DNA of 64,000 bases from contig CANMCO010000006.1 in assembly GCA_947496355.1 (NCBI GenBank), positions 292,003 through 356,002 on the forward strand. Direction: 5' to 3'. Shown here one piece after another: positions 28,917 through 37,607 of this stretch. This stretch comes from an uncultured Aquimarina sp. GTDB taxonomy: Bacteria > Bacteroidota > Bacteroidia > Flavobacteriales > Flavobacteriaceae. The notes under the pieces were generated by a model. The model searched no databases, was not told where the DNA came from, and saw only the letters and a list, made by a program, of their open reading frames with translations. Positions within the stretch are counted from its first letter, which is position 1; each line of letters begins with the position of its first letter. The translations under genes were made by a program, and so were the position numbers.

Positions 28917-28947
28917 TTTGATAGCTTAAAAAAAAAATCTAGATTTG
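28917..28947 (+). promoter_or_regulatory. Housekeeping-type promoter of the ECF sigma gene
   Basis: A perfect Bacteroidota promoter: TTTG (28917-28920), 19 nt, TAGATTTG (28940-28947). Transcription would start near 28953, before the ATG at 28972 and after the alternative TTG at 28945, which decides the start of the sigma gene. The ECF element is absent in this orientation, so the sigma gene is probably expressed constitutively by the main sigma factor. Confidence 0.75.
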
Positions 28948-28971
28948 AGGATATATTTTTTCATACCCCAA

Positions 28972-29493
28972 ATGTCTGACAACAAAAACTCTACGTGTAA
29001 CGAAAAAGTCTTTGATAATTTCTTCAAAAGTCACTCTAAACTTTTGAGGAATTATGTCTATTATAAATTTGGAGATCTTGATCAAGCAGAAGATATTGTT
29101 CAGGATACATTTATCAAATTATGGAATAATTGCTCTAAAGTAGATCTCGACAAGGCCAAAAGTTACATTTATACAGTAGCGACAAATTTGGGCATAAGTA
29201 TAGCCCGTCATCAAAAAGTAAAATTTAAATACAAAGATTACATTATACAACGTAAAACAGACGTCAATAATGAATCACCTGAATTTATTGCACTCGAAAA
29301 AGAATACATGCAGAAGTTAAAAAGTGCAATAGCAGAGCTACCTGAAAGGCAAAGAGAAGTTTTTCTTTTGAGCAGGATTGACAAGAAAACATACCGGGAA
29401 ATTGCTGAATTATCAAATGTATCCGTTAAAGCAATAGAGAAACTGATGCACAAAGCGTTATTAACACTTAGAAAAAAAATAGGAAATATTTAA
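28972..29493 (+). CDS. ECF-family RNA polymerase sigma factor
   Basis: A 173-residue sigma-70 family factor with region 2 (DNFFKSHSKLLRNYVYYKFG, DQAEDIVQDTFIKLW for -10 recognition) and region 4 (ELPERQREVFLLSRID, TYREIAELSNVSVKAIEKLMHKAL helix-turn-helix for -35 recognition). There is no region 1.1 or 3, as expected for ECF factors of the FecI-like class. The start is ATG 28972 because the predicted transcription start excludes the upstream TTG. It is followed by a fecR-like gene and a TonB receptor, the standard cell-surface signalling set, and its likely targets carry GGTAGGGTAA-N13-CGTT. Confidence 0.93.
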   Translation: MSDNKNSTCNEKVFDNFFKSHSKLLRNYVYYKFGDLDQAEDIVQDTFIKLWNNCSKVDLDKAKSYIYTVATNLGISIARHQKVKFKYKDYIIQRKTDVNNESPEFIALEKEYMQKLKSAIAELPERQREVFLLSRIDKKTYREIAELSNVSVKAIEKLMHKALLTLRKKIGNI

Positions 29494-29573
29494 AAAGTAA
29501 TTAAGAATATAAATATAGAAAAATGTGCGATTTAATATGTTTTTCGAAAAAAAGCAAATTTTTAAACAAAAAG

Positions 29574-29600
29574 GGTAGGGTAATTTGAAAATAGAACGTT
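29574..29600 (+). promoter_or_regulatory. Predicted ECF sigma promoter of fecR and the TonB receptor gene
   Basis: GGTAGGGTAA (29574-29583), 13 nt, CGTT (29597-29600); the ATG of the fecR-like gene is 22 bases further on. It is the third identical copy in the window and would place the anti-sigma factor and receptor under autoregulation by the ECF factor, independent of the sigma gene's own promoter. Confidence 0.75.
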
Positions 29601-29622
29601 CACATTATATAGCGCTAAAATC

Positions 29623-30525
29623 ATGTTAGACGATAAAAAAGACGACATATTCTTATCCAGATGGATTAACGGCAAGCTTTCTGAAGAAGAACTTCGTGAG
29701 TTTCAGGCCCATCCAGAGTATGAGCATTATGCAAAAATAATGGCAGGTGCTGATGCCCTGGACTTAAAAGACTATGATAGCAACAAAGAACTAATTAAGT
29801 TAAAGTCTAAACGTAACAACAAGAAGCCTGGTTCTGTTATCAAATTGTGGCCATATTTTGCTGCAGCAGCCTCTATTGCAATTATTTTAGGAATATTCTT
29901 ATTTAATCCCAATCAATCACTTACTGCTGATTATGGTGAAAAATTAGCGGTCACACTACCTGATGGCTCTGAAATGATTTTAAATGCAAAATCCAACGCA
30001 ATTTTTGATAAAGGAAATTGGGAAAAGAATAGGTTAGTTACGTTAGAAGGAGAAGCTTTTTTTAAAGTAAAAAAAGGAAGTAAATTTACTGTAGCTACCA
30101 AGAACGGAGAGGTTTCGGTTCTAGGAACACAGTTTAGTGTGCATTCTCAAAACTCCTTATTTGAAGTTAATTGTTTTGAGGGTAAAGTAAGCGTTGTTAA
30201 CAAAGGACACAATAAGGTCTTAACAGCAGGAAAAGCATATAGAAACCTAGGAAATACTCCAGAAAACTGGACTTTCAAAACGTTAGAACCTACATGGTTA
30301 TCCAATACAAGTTCATTTAGGAGCATCCCAATACATTATGTATTTAAGGAACTCGAAGAACAATATAATATAAAGATTGAACAAGAAGATCTGGATCTTG
30401 GATATAAATACACCGGGACTTTCCCAAATGATAATATAGACGTTGCGCTTAAAACGGTTTTTAGTACCTTAGGCATTGATTATAGCCTATCTCAAGATGG
30501 TAAGACCGTCGTACTAGAAAAGTAA
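29623..30525 (+). CDS. FecR-family anti-sigma factor
   Basis: A 300-residue inner-membrane regulator. The cytoplasmic N-terminus (1-75, with SRWINGKLSEEELREF) would bind the ECF sigma factor; one transmembrane helix spans about 76-94 (WPYFAAAASIAIILGIFLF). The periplasmic FecR domain follows (LPDGSEMILNAKSNAIFDKG, GEAFFKVKKGSKFTVAT, VLGTQFSVHS), and the C-terminal DUF4974-type domain (HYVFKELEEQYNIKIE to the end) would contact the STN domain of the receptor. It has its own ECF-type promoter and sits four bases before the receptor gene. Confidence 0.94.
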   Translation: MLDDKKDDIFLSRWINGKLSEEELREFQAHPEYEHYAKIMAGADALDLKDYDSNKELIKLKSKRNNKKPGSVIKLWPYFAAAASIAIILGIFLFNPNQSLTADYGEKLAVTLPDGSEMILNAKSNAIFDKGNWEKNRLVTLEGEAFFKVKKGSKFTVATKNGEVSVLGTQFSVHSQNSLFEVNCFEGKVSVVNKGHNKVLTAGKAYRNLGNTPENWTFKTLEPTWLSNTSSFRSIPIHYVFKELEEQYNIKIEQEDLDLGYKYTGTFPNDNIDVALKTVFSTLGIDYSLSQDGKTVVLEK

Positions 30526-30529
30526 TAGC

Positions 30530-33082
30530 ATGATAAGACTTTTATGTGCATGTATTTTTTTATGGAGCATATCTGTTTTTTCTCAAGAAGAAGCAAAAGT
30601 CATTGTGTTAGAAAACATTCCATTATCCAAGGCTGTTTCAATAATAGAACAGCAGTATGCTATTAAGTTCTCCTACATAGACAATATACTAGATGATAAA
30701 TCTATCTCTACATTGCTAGATCCAAAACTACCACTAGAAAAATTAATAGAAGAATTAAGACAACAAACACTCTTAAAATTTGAAATCACCGGAAATAATT
30801 TTATAACTATTAGTGCTTTTAACAAGAAGGATAATCTATTTATTTGCGGTTATGTTTTAGATGAGGACCAAAAACCCCTTGATGATATTCGGGTATTTCT
30901 AAAAGCAACCCGAACTAATATTACTACGAATAAAGACGGCTATTTCGAGAGTCCAGACGTACCTTATGGCTCTGTTGTCCTAATTAGTGCTCCTGGTTTC
31001 AGGCAAAGTGTGCTAAATACAGCATCTTTTTTAAGCAAGGAATGCATTAAAATATACCTTATTAATCTTCCTGAAGAGCAACTCGACGAAGTTCTTATCC
31101 AAGAATATTTGGCCAAAGGAATTACACAAAATAAAAAAATAATCAACATCAATCTAAATGATGTTGAAGTACTTCCCGGAAGAACAGAACCAGATATTCT
31201 GCAAAGCGTGCAACTTACTCCCGGGGTTAATAATCCATACGAAACGGCTTCAGGGCTTTTTGTAAGAGGGAGTACACCTCATCAAAACCTTGTCTTATGG
31301 AATGGTATAAAAACATATAATCAAGGACATTTCTTTGGGATGTTATCAGCTTTTAATCCTTATGTTGCAAAAGAAGTGAACTTTTCAAAAAGCGGAGTAA
31401 GTGCCAGATATGGAGATCGCATCGCTGGGGTAATAGATATCAAATCAGAAAATCAAATTGCAGAACGTTTTACAGGAGGAGCAGGTTTTAATATGATTAA
31501 TGCAGATGCCATAATTCACACGCCTATTATCCAAGATAAAATGTCCTTACAGGTTTCAGGAAGAAGGTCATTTACCGATGTGCTAGAAACATTTACATAC
31601 AAACAATTATCAGAACGTGTTTTTCAGAATACTAAAATTGCAGAAACTGTTGTGCTTGATAATCAAGATAATGATTTCTTTTATGCCGATTATAATGCCA
31701 ACCTACTAATCCAGCCTTCAGCATCTCAGAAAATTGAAATCAATTCTATTTATAGTATGAATGACCTTGATTTTAGACGAAGTGATGACATTGAGTCATT
31801 TAGTGACGATCTCACAACTGAAAATGAAGGGTATAATATCAAATGGGAAAGTTCCTATTCTGATAACATATCACTAGATATAAGTGGATATTACGCCAAA
31901 TATATCCTAAACTATCAGTTTATAACCAGGGATCCAATCGCTATAGCAGAAATCGAAAGTAAAAAGAATAGTGTTCGGGATTATGGCGCTGAGTTAAATT
32001 TGAATTACGAATTTTCTACTTATCAAAATTTATCAGCAGGTTATCAGTATTCTAATAATAGCACCAGATATGCATTTGTGACCACAACCCCAAGTTATGA
32101 ACTGATTCTTGATGAAGATGACCAGTTTCTAAATACACATGCCTTTTATTCTGAATACAAATATGAAAACCCAAAGAATTTTTACTTTTCAGCAGGGCTA
32201 AGATTTAATCATTACTCAGAACTTAACCAATCCTTTATAGAACCAAGAGTTTTTGTTCAAAAATACTTAAGTAAATACTGGGAAATTAATACTAGTGCAG
32301 AATACAGGAGTCAGGCAACAAGTCAGATCCAGGAATCTGTTATAAGTGATTTATCTCTTGAAAATCAAGTATGGACTCTTGCAAATAATGACCAGTTTCC
32401 AATAATTTCGAGTTATCAATATACATTAGGCAGTAGTTTTAGAAAAAATAAATGGTACTTGGATGTAGATAGTTATTATAAGCGAATTGAAGACATTACA
32501 TCTCTTACCGCAGGGTTTATCAATCCTATAGACAACACATATCATAATGGGGAAAGTAGAATTTTTGGTATTGATTTTTTTCTAAAAAAGAGATTTAAAA
32601 AGTATAAAACCTGGGTAAGCTATTCATATATTAATACGCGTAATAAATTTGAGTCCATTAATAATAATGAATTCTTTCCAGGAAACTGGAACATAGAACA
32701 TACGGTAAAATGGTCACACTTTTATAAATTAAAAAACCTTCAATTCTCTTTAGGGTGGGTATGGCATACAGGAAAAGCTTATACTAATGCGTCAGAGGTT
32801 GATCAAAATGGTGAAGTTGTTATTTTAGAATTTGACGATATAAATGGTAATAATCTGCCCATATATCATAGACTTGATTTTTCTGCCATTTATGATTTTA
32901 AGATAGGGCATAATTCAAGGATAAAATATCGCCTTGGGCTTTCTGTACTTAACCTTTACGATAGAAAAAATTTACTAAACAGAGAATTCAGAACTACAAA
33001 CTCTTTAAATAATCAACTCATTAACTCTGATATTTTTTCATTGGGTATTACTCCTAATATAAGTTTTAGGGTATTTTGGTAA
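30530..33082 (+). CDS. FecA-like TonB-dependent receptor with STN signalling domain
   Basis: An 850-residue outer membrane receptor with signal peptide (ending SVFSQEE). Domains in order: STN secretin/TonB short N-terminal signalling domain (about 25-90), carboxypeptidase-regulatory-like beta-sandwich (about 105-175, ICGYVLDEDQKPLDDIRV), plug (about 205-315, LQSVQLTPGVNNPYETASG, FVRGS, GMLSAFNP, YGDRIAGVIDI) and a 22-strand-type barrel ending in the aromatic FRVFW. The STN domain shows it signals to the FecR-like protein encoded just upstream. There is no SusD partner; the two PKD-repeat lipoproteins may be the accessory surface proteins. Substrate unknown. Confidence 0.94.
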   Translation: MIRLLCACIFLWSISVFSQEEAKVIVLENIPLSKAVSIIEQQYAIKFSYIDNILDDKSISTLLDPKLPLEKLIEELRQQTLLKFEITGNNFITISAFNKKDNLFICGYVLDEDQKPLDDIRVFLKATRTNITTNKDGYFESPDVPYGSVVLISAPGFRQSVLNTASFLSKECIKIYLINLPEEQLDEVLIQEYLAKGITQNKKIININLNDVEVLPGRTEPDILQSVQLTPGVNNPYETASGLFVRGSTPHQNLVLWNGIKTYNQGHFFGMLSAFNPYVAKEVNFSKSGVSARYGDRIAGVIDIKSENQIAERFTGGAGFNMINADAIIHTPIIQDKMSLQVSGRRSFTDVLETFTYKQLSERVFQNTKIAETVVLDNQDNDFFYADYNANLLIQPSASQKIEINSIYSMNDLDFRRSDDIESFSDDLTTENEGYNIKWESSYSDNISLDISGYYAKYILNYQFITRDPIAIAEIESKKNSVRDYGAELNLNYEFSTYQNLSAGYQYSNNSTRYAFVTTTPSYELILDEDDQFLNTHAFYSEYKYENPKNFYFSAGLRFNHYSELNQSFIEPRVFVQKYLSKYWEINTSAEYRSQATSQIQESVISDLSLENQVWTLANNDQFPIISSYQYTLGSSFRKNKWYLDVDSYYKRIEDITSLTAGFINPIDNTYHNGESRIFGIDFFLKKRFKKYKTWVSYSYINTRNKFESINNNEFFPGNWNIEHTVKWSHFYKLKNLQFSLGWVWHTGKAYTNASEVDQNGEVVILEFDDINGNNLPIYHRLDFSAIYDFKIGHNSRIKYRLGLSVLNLYDRKNLLNREFRTTNSLNNQLINSDIFSLGITPNISFRVFW

Positions 33083-33167
33083 GCTTAAAACATCTTGTTT
33101 CTTTTGATTCAATTTTCGATTATAAAGCATTTTCTTGTACCTTCATATCCTACAAATCATAGAACTA

Positions 33168-34277
33168 ATGAAAAATATTCTTTTTATCAATTTCCTTCTT
33201 CTATTTGTATGCATAGGAAATGCACAGGAAATACATGCAGATTATTCAATTACTGACGAAACATTTATTGAATGTACGCCTGTTATTAGTCAAGGAAAAT
33301 CGGGTACTTGTTGGAGTTTTTCTACAACATCATATATTGAATCTGAAATTGCTCGTTTAGGGCACGGCACTCATGATTTATCAGAATTGTATCAGGTAAG
33401 AAACACGTATACCGATAAAGCAAGAAATTACATCTTAAGACAAGGAAAGGCACAGTTTGGTGAAGGCGCTCTTTCTCATGATGTAATAAACTCTATTCGT
33501 AACTACGGAATTGTTCCTAATGACATGTATACAGGTCTTTCGGGAAGTGAAACGAATCTTCATGATCACAGGGAATTAATCAAACTGCTAACCAATATGG
33601 TCGACAATGCCGTAACTCACAAAATTCTTTCGGAAAATTGGTGGAAAAGTTACGAAGCCATGCTTGATATCTATATTGGAAAAAGACCTGTGACTTTTGA
33701 CTATAACAATAAAACATATACTCCAGCTCAGTTTGCAAAAGAACTTGGCATCGAACCCGATAATTACATAACCCTTACCTCTTTCACTCATCACCCAATG
33801 AACAGTAGTTTTATTTTAGAAATTCCAGATAATTTCTCTAATGGAATCTATCACAACATTTCGTTAGATGAGCTACAACAAACGGTTGATTATGCATTGA
33901 AAGAAGGGTACACTATAGCATGGGACGGAGATGTAAGCGAAGTTGGTTTTTCTCAGAAAACTGGTTTAGCAATCCTAACAAACAAGAAAGAGAAGAAAGG
34001 CTTATTTAAGGAATATAACGAAGAAGAAAAAGTAACTTCTGAATCTCGACAAAAAGAATTCGAGAACTACAATACCACTGATGATCATTTAATGCACATT
34101 GTTGGTAAGGGTATTGATAAAAAAGGGAAAACTTATTATAAAATCAAAAATTCTTGGGGAGGCAAAGGAGTTCAAAAAGGATATATTTACATGTCTGAAG
34201 CCTATTTCCGAATGAAAACTGTAGGCGTGTTACTTCATAAAGATGGTATACCAAAAAGAATAAAAGAAAAGGTTTGA
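33168..34277 (+). CDS. Secreted C1-family cysteine peptidase (bleomycin hydrolase-like)
   Basis: A 369-residue papain-superfamily peptidase with a signal peptide (MKNILFINFLLLFVCIGNAQ); ATG 33168 is preferred to an upstream reading at 33135 because it starts that signal. The catalytic residues are visible: Gln and Cys in QGKSGTCWSFST, His in DDHLMHIVGKG and Asn in KIKNSWGGKG. The spacing and the YELYQVRNTY-like region resemble the C1B aminopeptidase C/bleomycin hydrolase group, but this one is exported. It follows the TonB receptor by 85 bases without an ECF element. Confidence 0.88.
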   Translation: MKNILFINFLLLFVCIGNAQEIHADYSITDETFIECTPVISQGKSGTCWSFSTTSYIESEIARLGHGTHDLSELYQVRNTYTDKARNYILRQGKAQFGEGALSHDVINSIRNYGIVPNDMYTGLSGSETNLHDHRELIKLLTNMVDNAVTHKILSENWWKSYEAMLDIYIGKRPVTFDYNNKTYTPAQFAKELGIEPDNYITLTSFTHHPMNSSFILEIPDNFSNGIYHNISLDELQQTVDYALKEGYTIAWDGDVSEVGFSQKTGLAILTNKKEKKGLFKEYNEEEKVTSESRQKEFENYNTTDDHLMHIVGKGIDKKGKTYYKIKNSWGGKGVQKGYIYMSEAYFRMKTVGVLLHKDGIPKRIKEKV

Positions 34278-34287
34278 TATAAAAACG

Positions 34288-34316
34288 AAAGGCCATCTAA
34301 TTATAAATGGCCTTTT
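34288..34316. terminator. Bidirectional terminator between the C1 peptidase and ndk genes
   Basis: Stem AAAGGCCAT (34288-34296) and ATGGCCTTT (34307-34315) with a 10-nt AT loop and T-rich flank on the plus strand and an interrupted T-rich flank on the minus strand. It lies between two converging genes and probably serves both. Confidence 0.82.
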
Positions 34317-34340
34317 ATTTTCTTAAAAAATATAGTCTAT

Positions 34341-34760
34341 TTAGAACTGCTCTCTTCCCGAAAAATGGAAAGCTCCTTCGATAGCAGCGTTCTCATCACT
34401 GTCACTACCGTGAACAGCATTTTCACTAATAGAAGTTGCATATTTTTTACGGATTGTCCCTTCTGCAGCTTCTTCTGGATTAGTTGCTCCAATTAGAGTT
34501 CTAAAATCTTCTACTGCATTTTCCTTTTCTAAAATAGCTGCTACAATAGGACCGCTGGTCATATACTCTACTAATTCCCCATAAAAAGGACGCTCACTAT
34601 GTACTTCATAAAATGCTTTCGCATCATTAGTTGTAAGCTGAGTTAATTTAAGCGCTACGATTCTAAATCCTGAAGCTGTAATTTGTTCAAGGATTGCACC
34701 AATATATCCTTTTCTTACCGCATCGGGCTTAAGCATTGTAAAAGTTCTGTTTGTTGCCAT
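34341..34760 (-). CDS. ndk: Nucleoside diphosphate kinase
   Basis: Transfers phosphate from ATP to NDPs to balance nucleotide pools. The 139-residue length is normal; the phospho-acceptor is His117 in [12 protein letters not shown], and the N-terminal FTMLKPDAV motif is intact. A good promoter on the minus strand (TTG, 19 nt, TACTTTTG) lies about 90 bases upstream. Confidence 0.97.
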   Translation of the reverse strand: MATNRTFTMLKPDAVRKGYIGAILEQITASGFRIVALKLTQLTTNDAKAFYEVHSERPFYGELVEYMTSGPIVAAILEKENAVEDFRTLIGATNPEEAAEGTIRKKYATSISENAVHGSDSDENAAIEGAFHFSGREQF

Positions 34761-34848
34761 AGTATTTTTTGTTGATTACTCCTACCAAAAAAAGAGTACT
34801 TTAAATTATTTTCCAAGGAATTTATACCTCGATTTCTAAATTTTTGTG

Positions 34849-34878
34849 CAAAAGTATATATAAAACTGTCAAAAACAA
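34849..34878 (-). promoter_or_regulatory. Predicted housekeeping promoter of ndk
   Basis: On the minus strand TTG (34876-34878), 19 nt, TACTTTTG (34849-34856), an exact match to the TAnnTTTG -7 consensus of Bacteroidota. Confidence 0.6.
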
Positions 34879-34926
34879 GAATTATAATAAGAAAGTATAG
34901 TACTTATTATAATTCTATATAAAAAA

Positions 34927-35958
34927 TTAATCTTTAGGATATTGTTTATTAAAATTCTGCAGTAATATATTATTTACACTCCTCATTTCCATTGAAACTT
35001 CGTAAGAATCAAAATCAAATTTTAACATTCCAAAACTTGGGATTGAAATTACATTTCCTATCCTGTACTTATTTGACTCTCCTTTATAGTCGGTATACGA
35101 ATGCGTTAATCCACTTGAAGTGAAATCTATTAATGGATATTTTAGCCCTTTTATCTTGGTAGTAGAAAATTCAGAAATATGACGATCTCCACTTAATATG
35201 ATTGCATTTCTAACCGCTTTACTCACTAAAACTTCTTTGAGTCGTTCTACTTCATGAGGAAAATTACCCCAAGTCTCAAAACCGTGTTCAGAAGATAAAA
35301 ACTGAATACTACTTACAATGATTACAAAATCAGAATAATTACTTTCTAATTCTTTTTCAAGCCATTTCCATTGTACCTGCCCTAATATTGTACCTTCATT
35401 ATTTTCAAAAGGCTCATAACGCCTACCAATTACATTACTTTTCTTTAATGGAGATCTAAAATACCTGGTATCCAATACAATTACTTTTATACTTCCTTTT
35501 TCGATCTCAAATATTTTAGACGTATACACCCCGTCTTGTGATCGTCTTATGTCTTCTTTTGGTACTTCAAAAAAATCTAAAAACAATTGTTGGCTTTCTT
35601 CTTTCATCCCCCACTCTGCCCCAACATCATTTTTCCCGTAATCATGATCATCCCAAGTGGCCATTATTGGAATTGATTGTTTTAGTTTTTGATATAGAAT
35701 ATTGCTGTTTTGAGTTTTATAATCCTCTTCAACCTTTGACATATCATCCGAATCTGCATAAATGTTATCCCCTCCCCATATAAAAACATCGGGATTATTA
35801 TTTAAAATTTCTTTCCAAAAAGGTTGTGGTTTATTCTGATCATTACAACTCCCAAAGGCAATAACAAAATCAACATTGTCTTTCTTGACCGCTTTTTGCC
35901 CGAAACACATATTTACAGAGATGATAAATAATAGTATAAAAAGATTCTTGTTTTCCAT
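34927..35958 (-). CDS. PhoD-like (alkaline phosphatase D family) phosphoesterase
   Basis: A 343-residue exported metallophosphoesterase (signal peptide ending MCFGQK). Motifs of the PhoD-like fold are FGSCNDQNKPQPFW, DVFIWGGDNIYAD (metal-binding Asp/Asn), ATWDDHDYGKND and ILSGDRHISEF (metal-binding His). Family members cleave phosphodiesters or phosphomonoesters outside the cytoplasm, often for phosphate supply; the substrate is not evident. It stands alone, divergent from nrnA. Confidence 0.9.
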   Translation of the reverse strand: MENKNLFILLFIISVNMCFGQKAVKKDNVDFVIAFGSCNDQNKPQPFWKEILNNNPDVFIWGGDNIYADSDDMSKVEEDYKTQNSNILYQKLKQSIPIMATWDDHDYGKNDVGAEWGMKEESQQLFLDFFEVPKEDIRRSQDGVYTSKIFEIEKGSIKVIVLDTRYFRSPLKKSNVIGRRYEPFENNEGTILGQVQWKWLEKELESNYSDFVIIVSSIQFLSSEHGFETWGNFPHEVERLKEVLVSKAVRNAIILSGDRHISEFSTTKIKGLKYPLIDFTSSGLTHSYTDYKGESNKYRIGNVISIPSFGMLKFDFDSYEVSMEMRSVNNILLQNFNKQYPKD

Positions 35959-36038
35959 ATCGAGCAGGTAAGATAATTAAGACAAAATTAGCGGTTCTAA
36001 TATTACTAAAATATTATTTATTGTATATTCGCTGACCT

Positions 36039-37046
36039 ATGCATATTAAAGAAGTAAAAGAGCTCTTAGGCTCACCAAAAAACATCGTTATAACCACCCA
36101 TAAAAACCCAGATGGAGATGCTATTGGCTCTACATTAGCATTACAACATTATCTTAGGGCAAAGGGGCATGATGCTGTTACTATTACTCCTAATGAATAT
36201 CCAGATTTTTTGAAATGGATTCCGGGACAAGAAACCATCATAAAATATAGCTGTGATACTCAAATAGCTCAATCCAAAATCGATCAAGCAGATCTTATTT
36301 TCACATTAGATTTCAATCATTTATCCAGAAGTGGTGATATGGAGGGTATTTTAAATAAGGTTCAGGCTACTTTTGTAATGATCGATCATCATCAACAACC
36401 TGATACTTATGCCAAATACACATATAGCGATACAGGCATGAGTTCTACATGTCAAATGATCTATCATTTTATAGAAATATTAGGTGATTTGGATAAAATT
36501 ACTCCTGAAATTGCAACTTGTATATATGTTGGTATTATGACCGACACAGGCTCTTTTAGGTTTAGATCAACTACTAGTACAACCCATCTTGTAATTGCGG
36601 ATCTTATTAAGCAAGGTGCCGACAACACCAAAATACATGAAGAAATTTATGATGCTAATACATTATCCAGACTTCAGTTAAAAGGAGTAGCTTTAAATAA
36701 CCTTAAAGTACTTCCAGAGTATAGTACTGCATACATAACTATGTCTCAGAAGGAATTAGACTCTCATAATTTCAAAAAAGGAGATACAGAAGGGTTTGTA
36801 AACCTGGGATTATCTATACAAGGGATAAAGTTTGCTATAATTTTTATAGAAAATAAAGGTGAAGGAATTATAAAGATTTCTCTACGCTCTAAAGGTGATT
36901 TTTCGGTAAATGAGTTCTCACGAAATCATTTTGAAGGAGGTGGTCATCATAATGCTGCAGGAGGAAAAAGTAATCTTTCGCTATCTGATACCGTAGAAAA
37001 ATTTATTAGTATCTTGCCGGCTTATAAAAACCTCCTAAATCAATGA
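36039..37046 (+). CDS. nrnA: DHH-family bifunctional oligoribonuclease/pAp phosphatase
   Basis: A 335-residue DHH/DHHA1 phosphoesterase that degrades short oligoribonucleotides and dephosphorylates pAp. The metal-binding motifs are THKNPDGDAIGS, FTLDFNH, VMIDHHQQPD (the DHH motif) and GIMTDTGSFRF, with the DHHA1 glycine-rich motif FEGGGHHNAAGG near the end. It overlaps gldI by 4 bases (ATGA), an arrangement conserved in gliding flavobacteria. Confidence 0.93.
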   Translation: MHIKEVKELLGSPKNIVITTHKNPDGDAIGSTLALQHYLRAKGHDAVTITPNEYPDFLKWIPGQETIIKYSCDTQIAQSKIDQADLIFTLDFNHLSRSGDMEGILNKVQATFVMIDHHQQPDTYAKYTYSDTGMSSTCQMIYHFIEILGDLDKITPEIATCIYVGIMTDTGSFRFRSTTSTTHLVIADLIKQGADNTKIHEEIYDANTLSRLQLKGVALNNLKVLPEYSTAYITMSQKELDSHNFKKGDTEGFVNLGLSIQGIKFAIIFIENKGEGIIKISLRSKGDFSVNEFSRNHFEGGGHHNAAGGKSNLSLSDTVEKFISILPAYKNLLNQ

Positions 37047-37594
37047 GAATACTACTTCACATTCTTTGCATTGTCTTACTAATCTGTTCGTGCAAAACTC
37101 CTGAAGCCAGAAAACCTGTAAGTATCAAATCAGGATCATTTATTACCGAATCTATCAACAGAAACAAAAAACTTGCTGCCAAAGAAGAAGCCTTAATCCA
37201 AAAAATTATTAAAAATGACACCCTAAATACTTATATCACATCCAAGGGTGGATTTTGGTATTTTTATAATAAAAAAGATACAACATCCTCTATTACTGCA
37301 AAGTTTGGAGACTTTGTAAGTTTCAATTACGATGTAAAAGATCTAAATAACAATGTTATCTATACTCAGAAAGAATTGGATACAATAATCTATTATATTG
37401 ATAAAGAAGAACTTTTCTTGGGTCTTAGAGAAGGATTAAAGCTTATGAAAGAAGGTGAAGTGGTTACATTTCTATTTCCTTCATATCAAGCTTACGGATA
37501 TTATGGGGATGATAATAAGATTGGGACAAATATTCCGTTAAAGACTGAAGTAACACTTAATAAAATTACAAAAGAATCAACAACAAAAAATTAA
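37043..37594 (+). CDS. gldI: Gliding motility-associated FKBP-type lipoprotein GldI
   Basis: A 183-residue lipoprotein (MRILLHILCIVLLICSC, Cys17) with an FKBP-like fold in the C-terminal half: FGDFVSFNYDVKDLNNNVIYT, FLGLREGLKLMKEGEVVTFLFPSYQAYGYYGD and NIPLKTEVTLNKI. The identification as GldI rests on this structure and on position directly after the DHH gene, as known from Flavobacterium johnsoniae, where GldI is needed for gliding and folding of envelope proteins. The start overlaps nrnA by 4 bases and a second PPIase gene follows after 13 bases. Confidence 0.88.
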   Translation: MRILLHILCIVLLICSCKTPEARKPVSIKSGSFITESINRNKKLAAKEEALIQKIIKNDTLNTYITSKGGFWYFYNKKDTTSSITAKFGDFVSFNYDVKDLNNNVIYTQKELDTIIYYIDKEELFLGLREGLKLMKEGEVVTFLFPSYQAYGYYGDDNKIGTNIPLKTEVTLNKITKESTTKN

Positions 37595-37607
37595 TTAGTA
37601 ACAAAAA

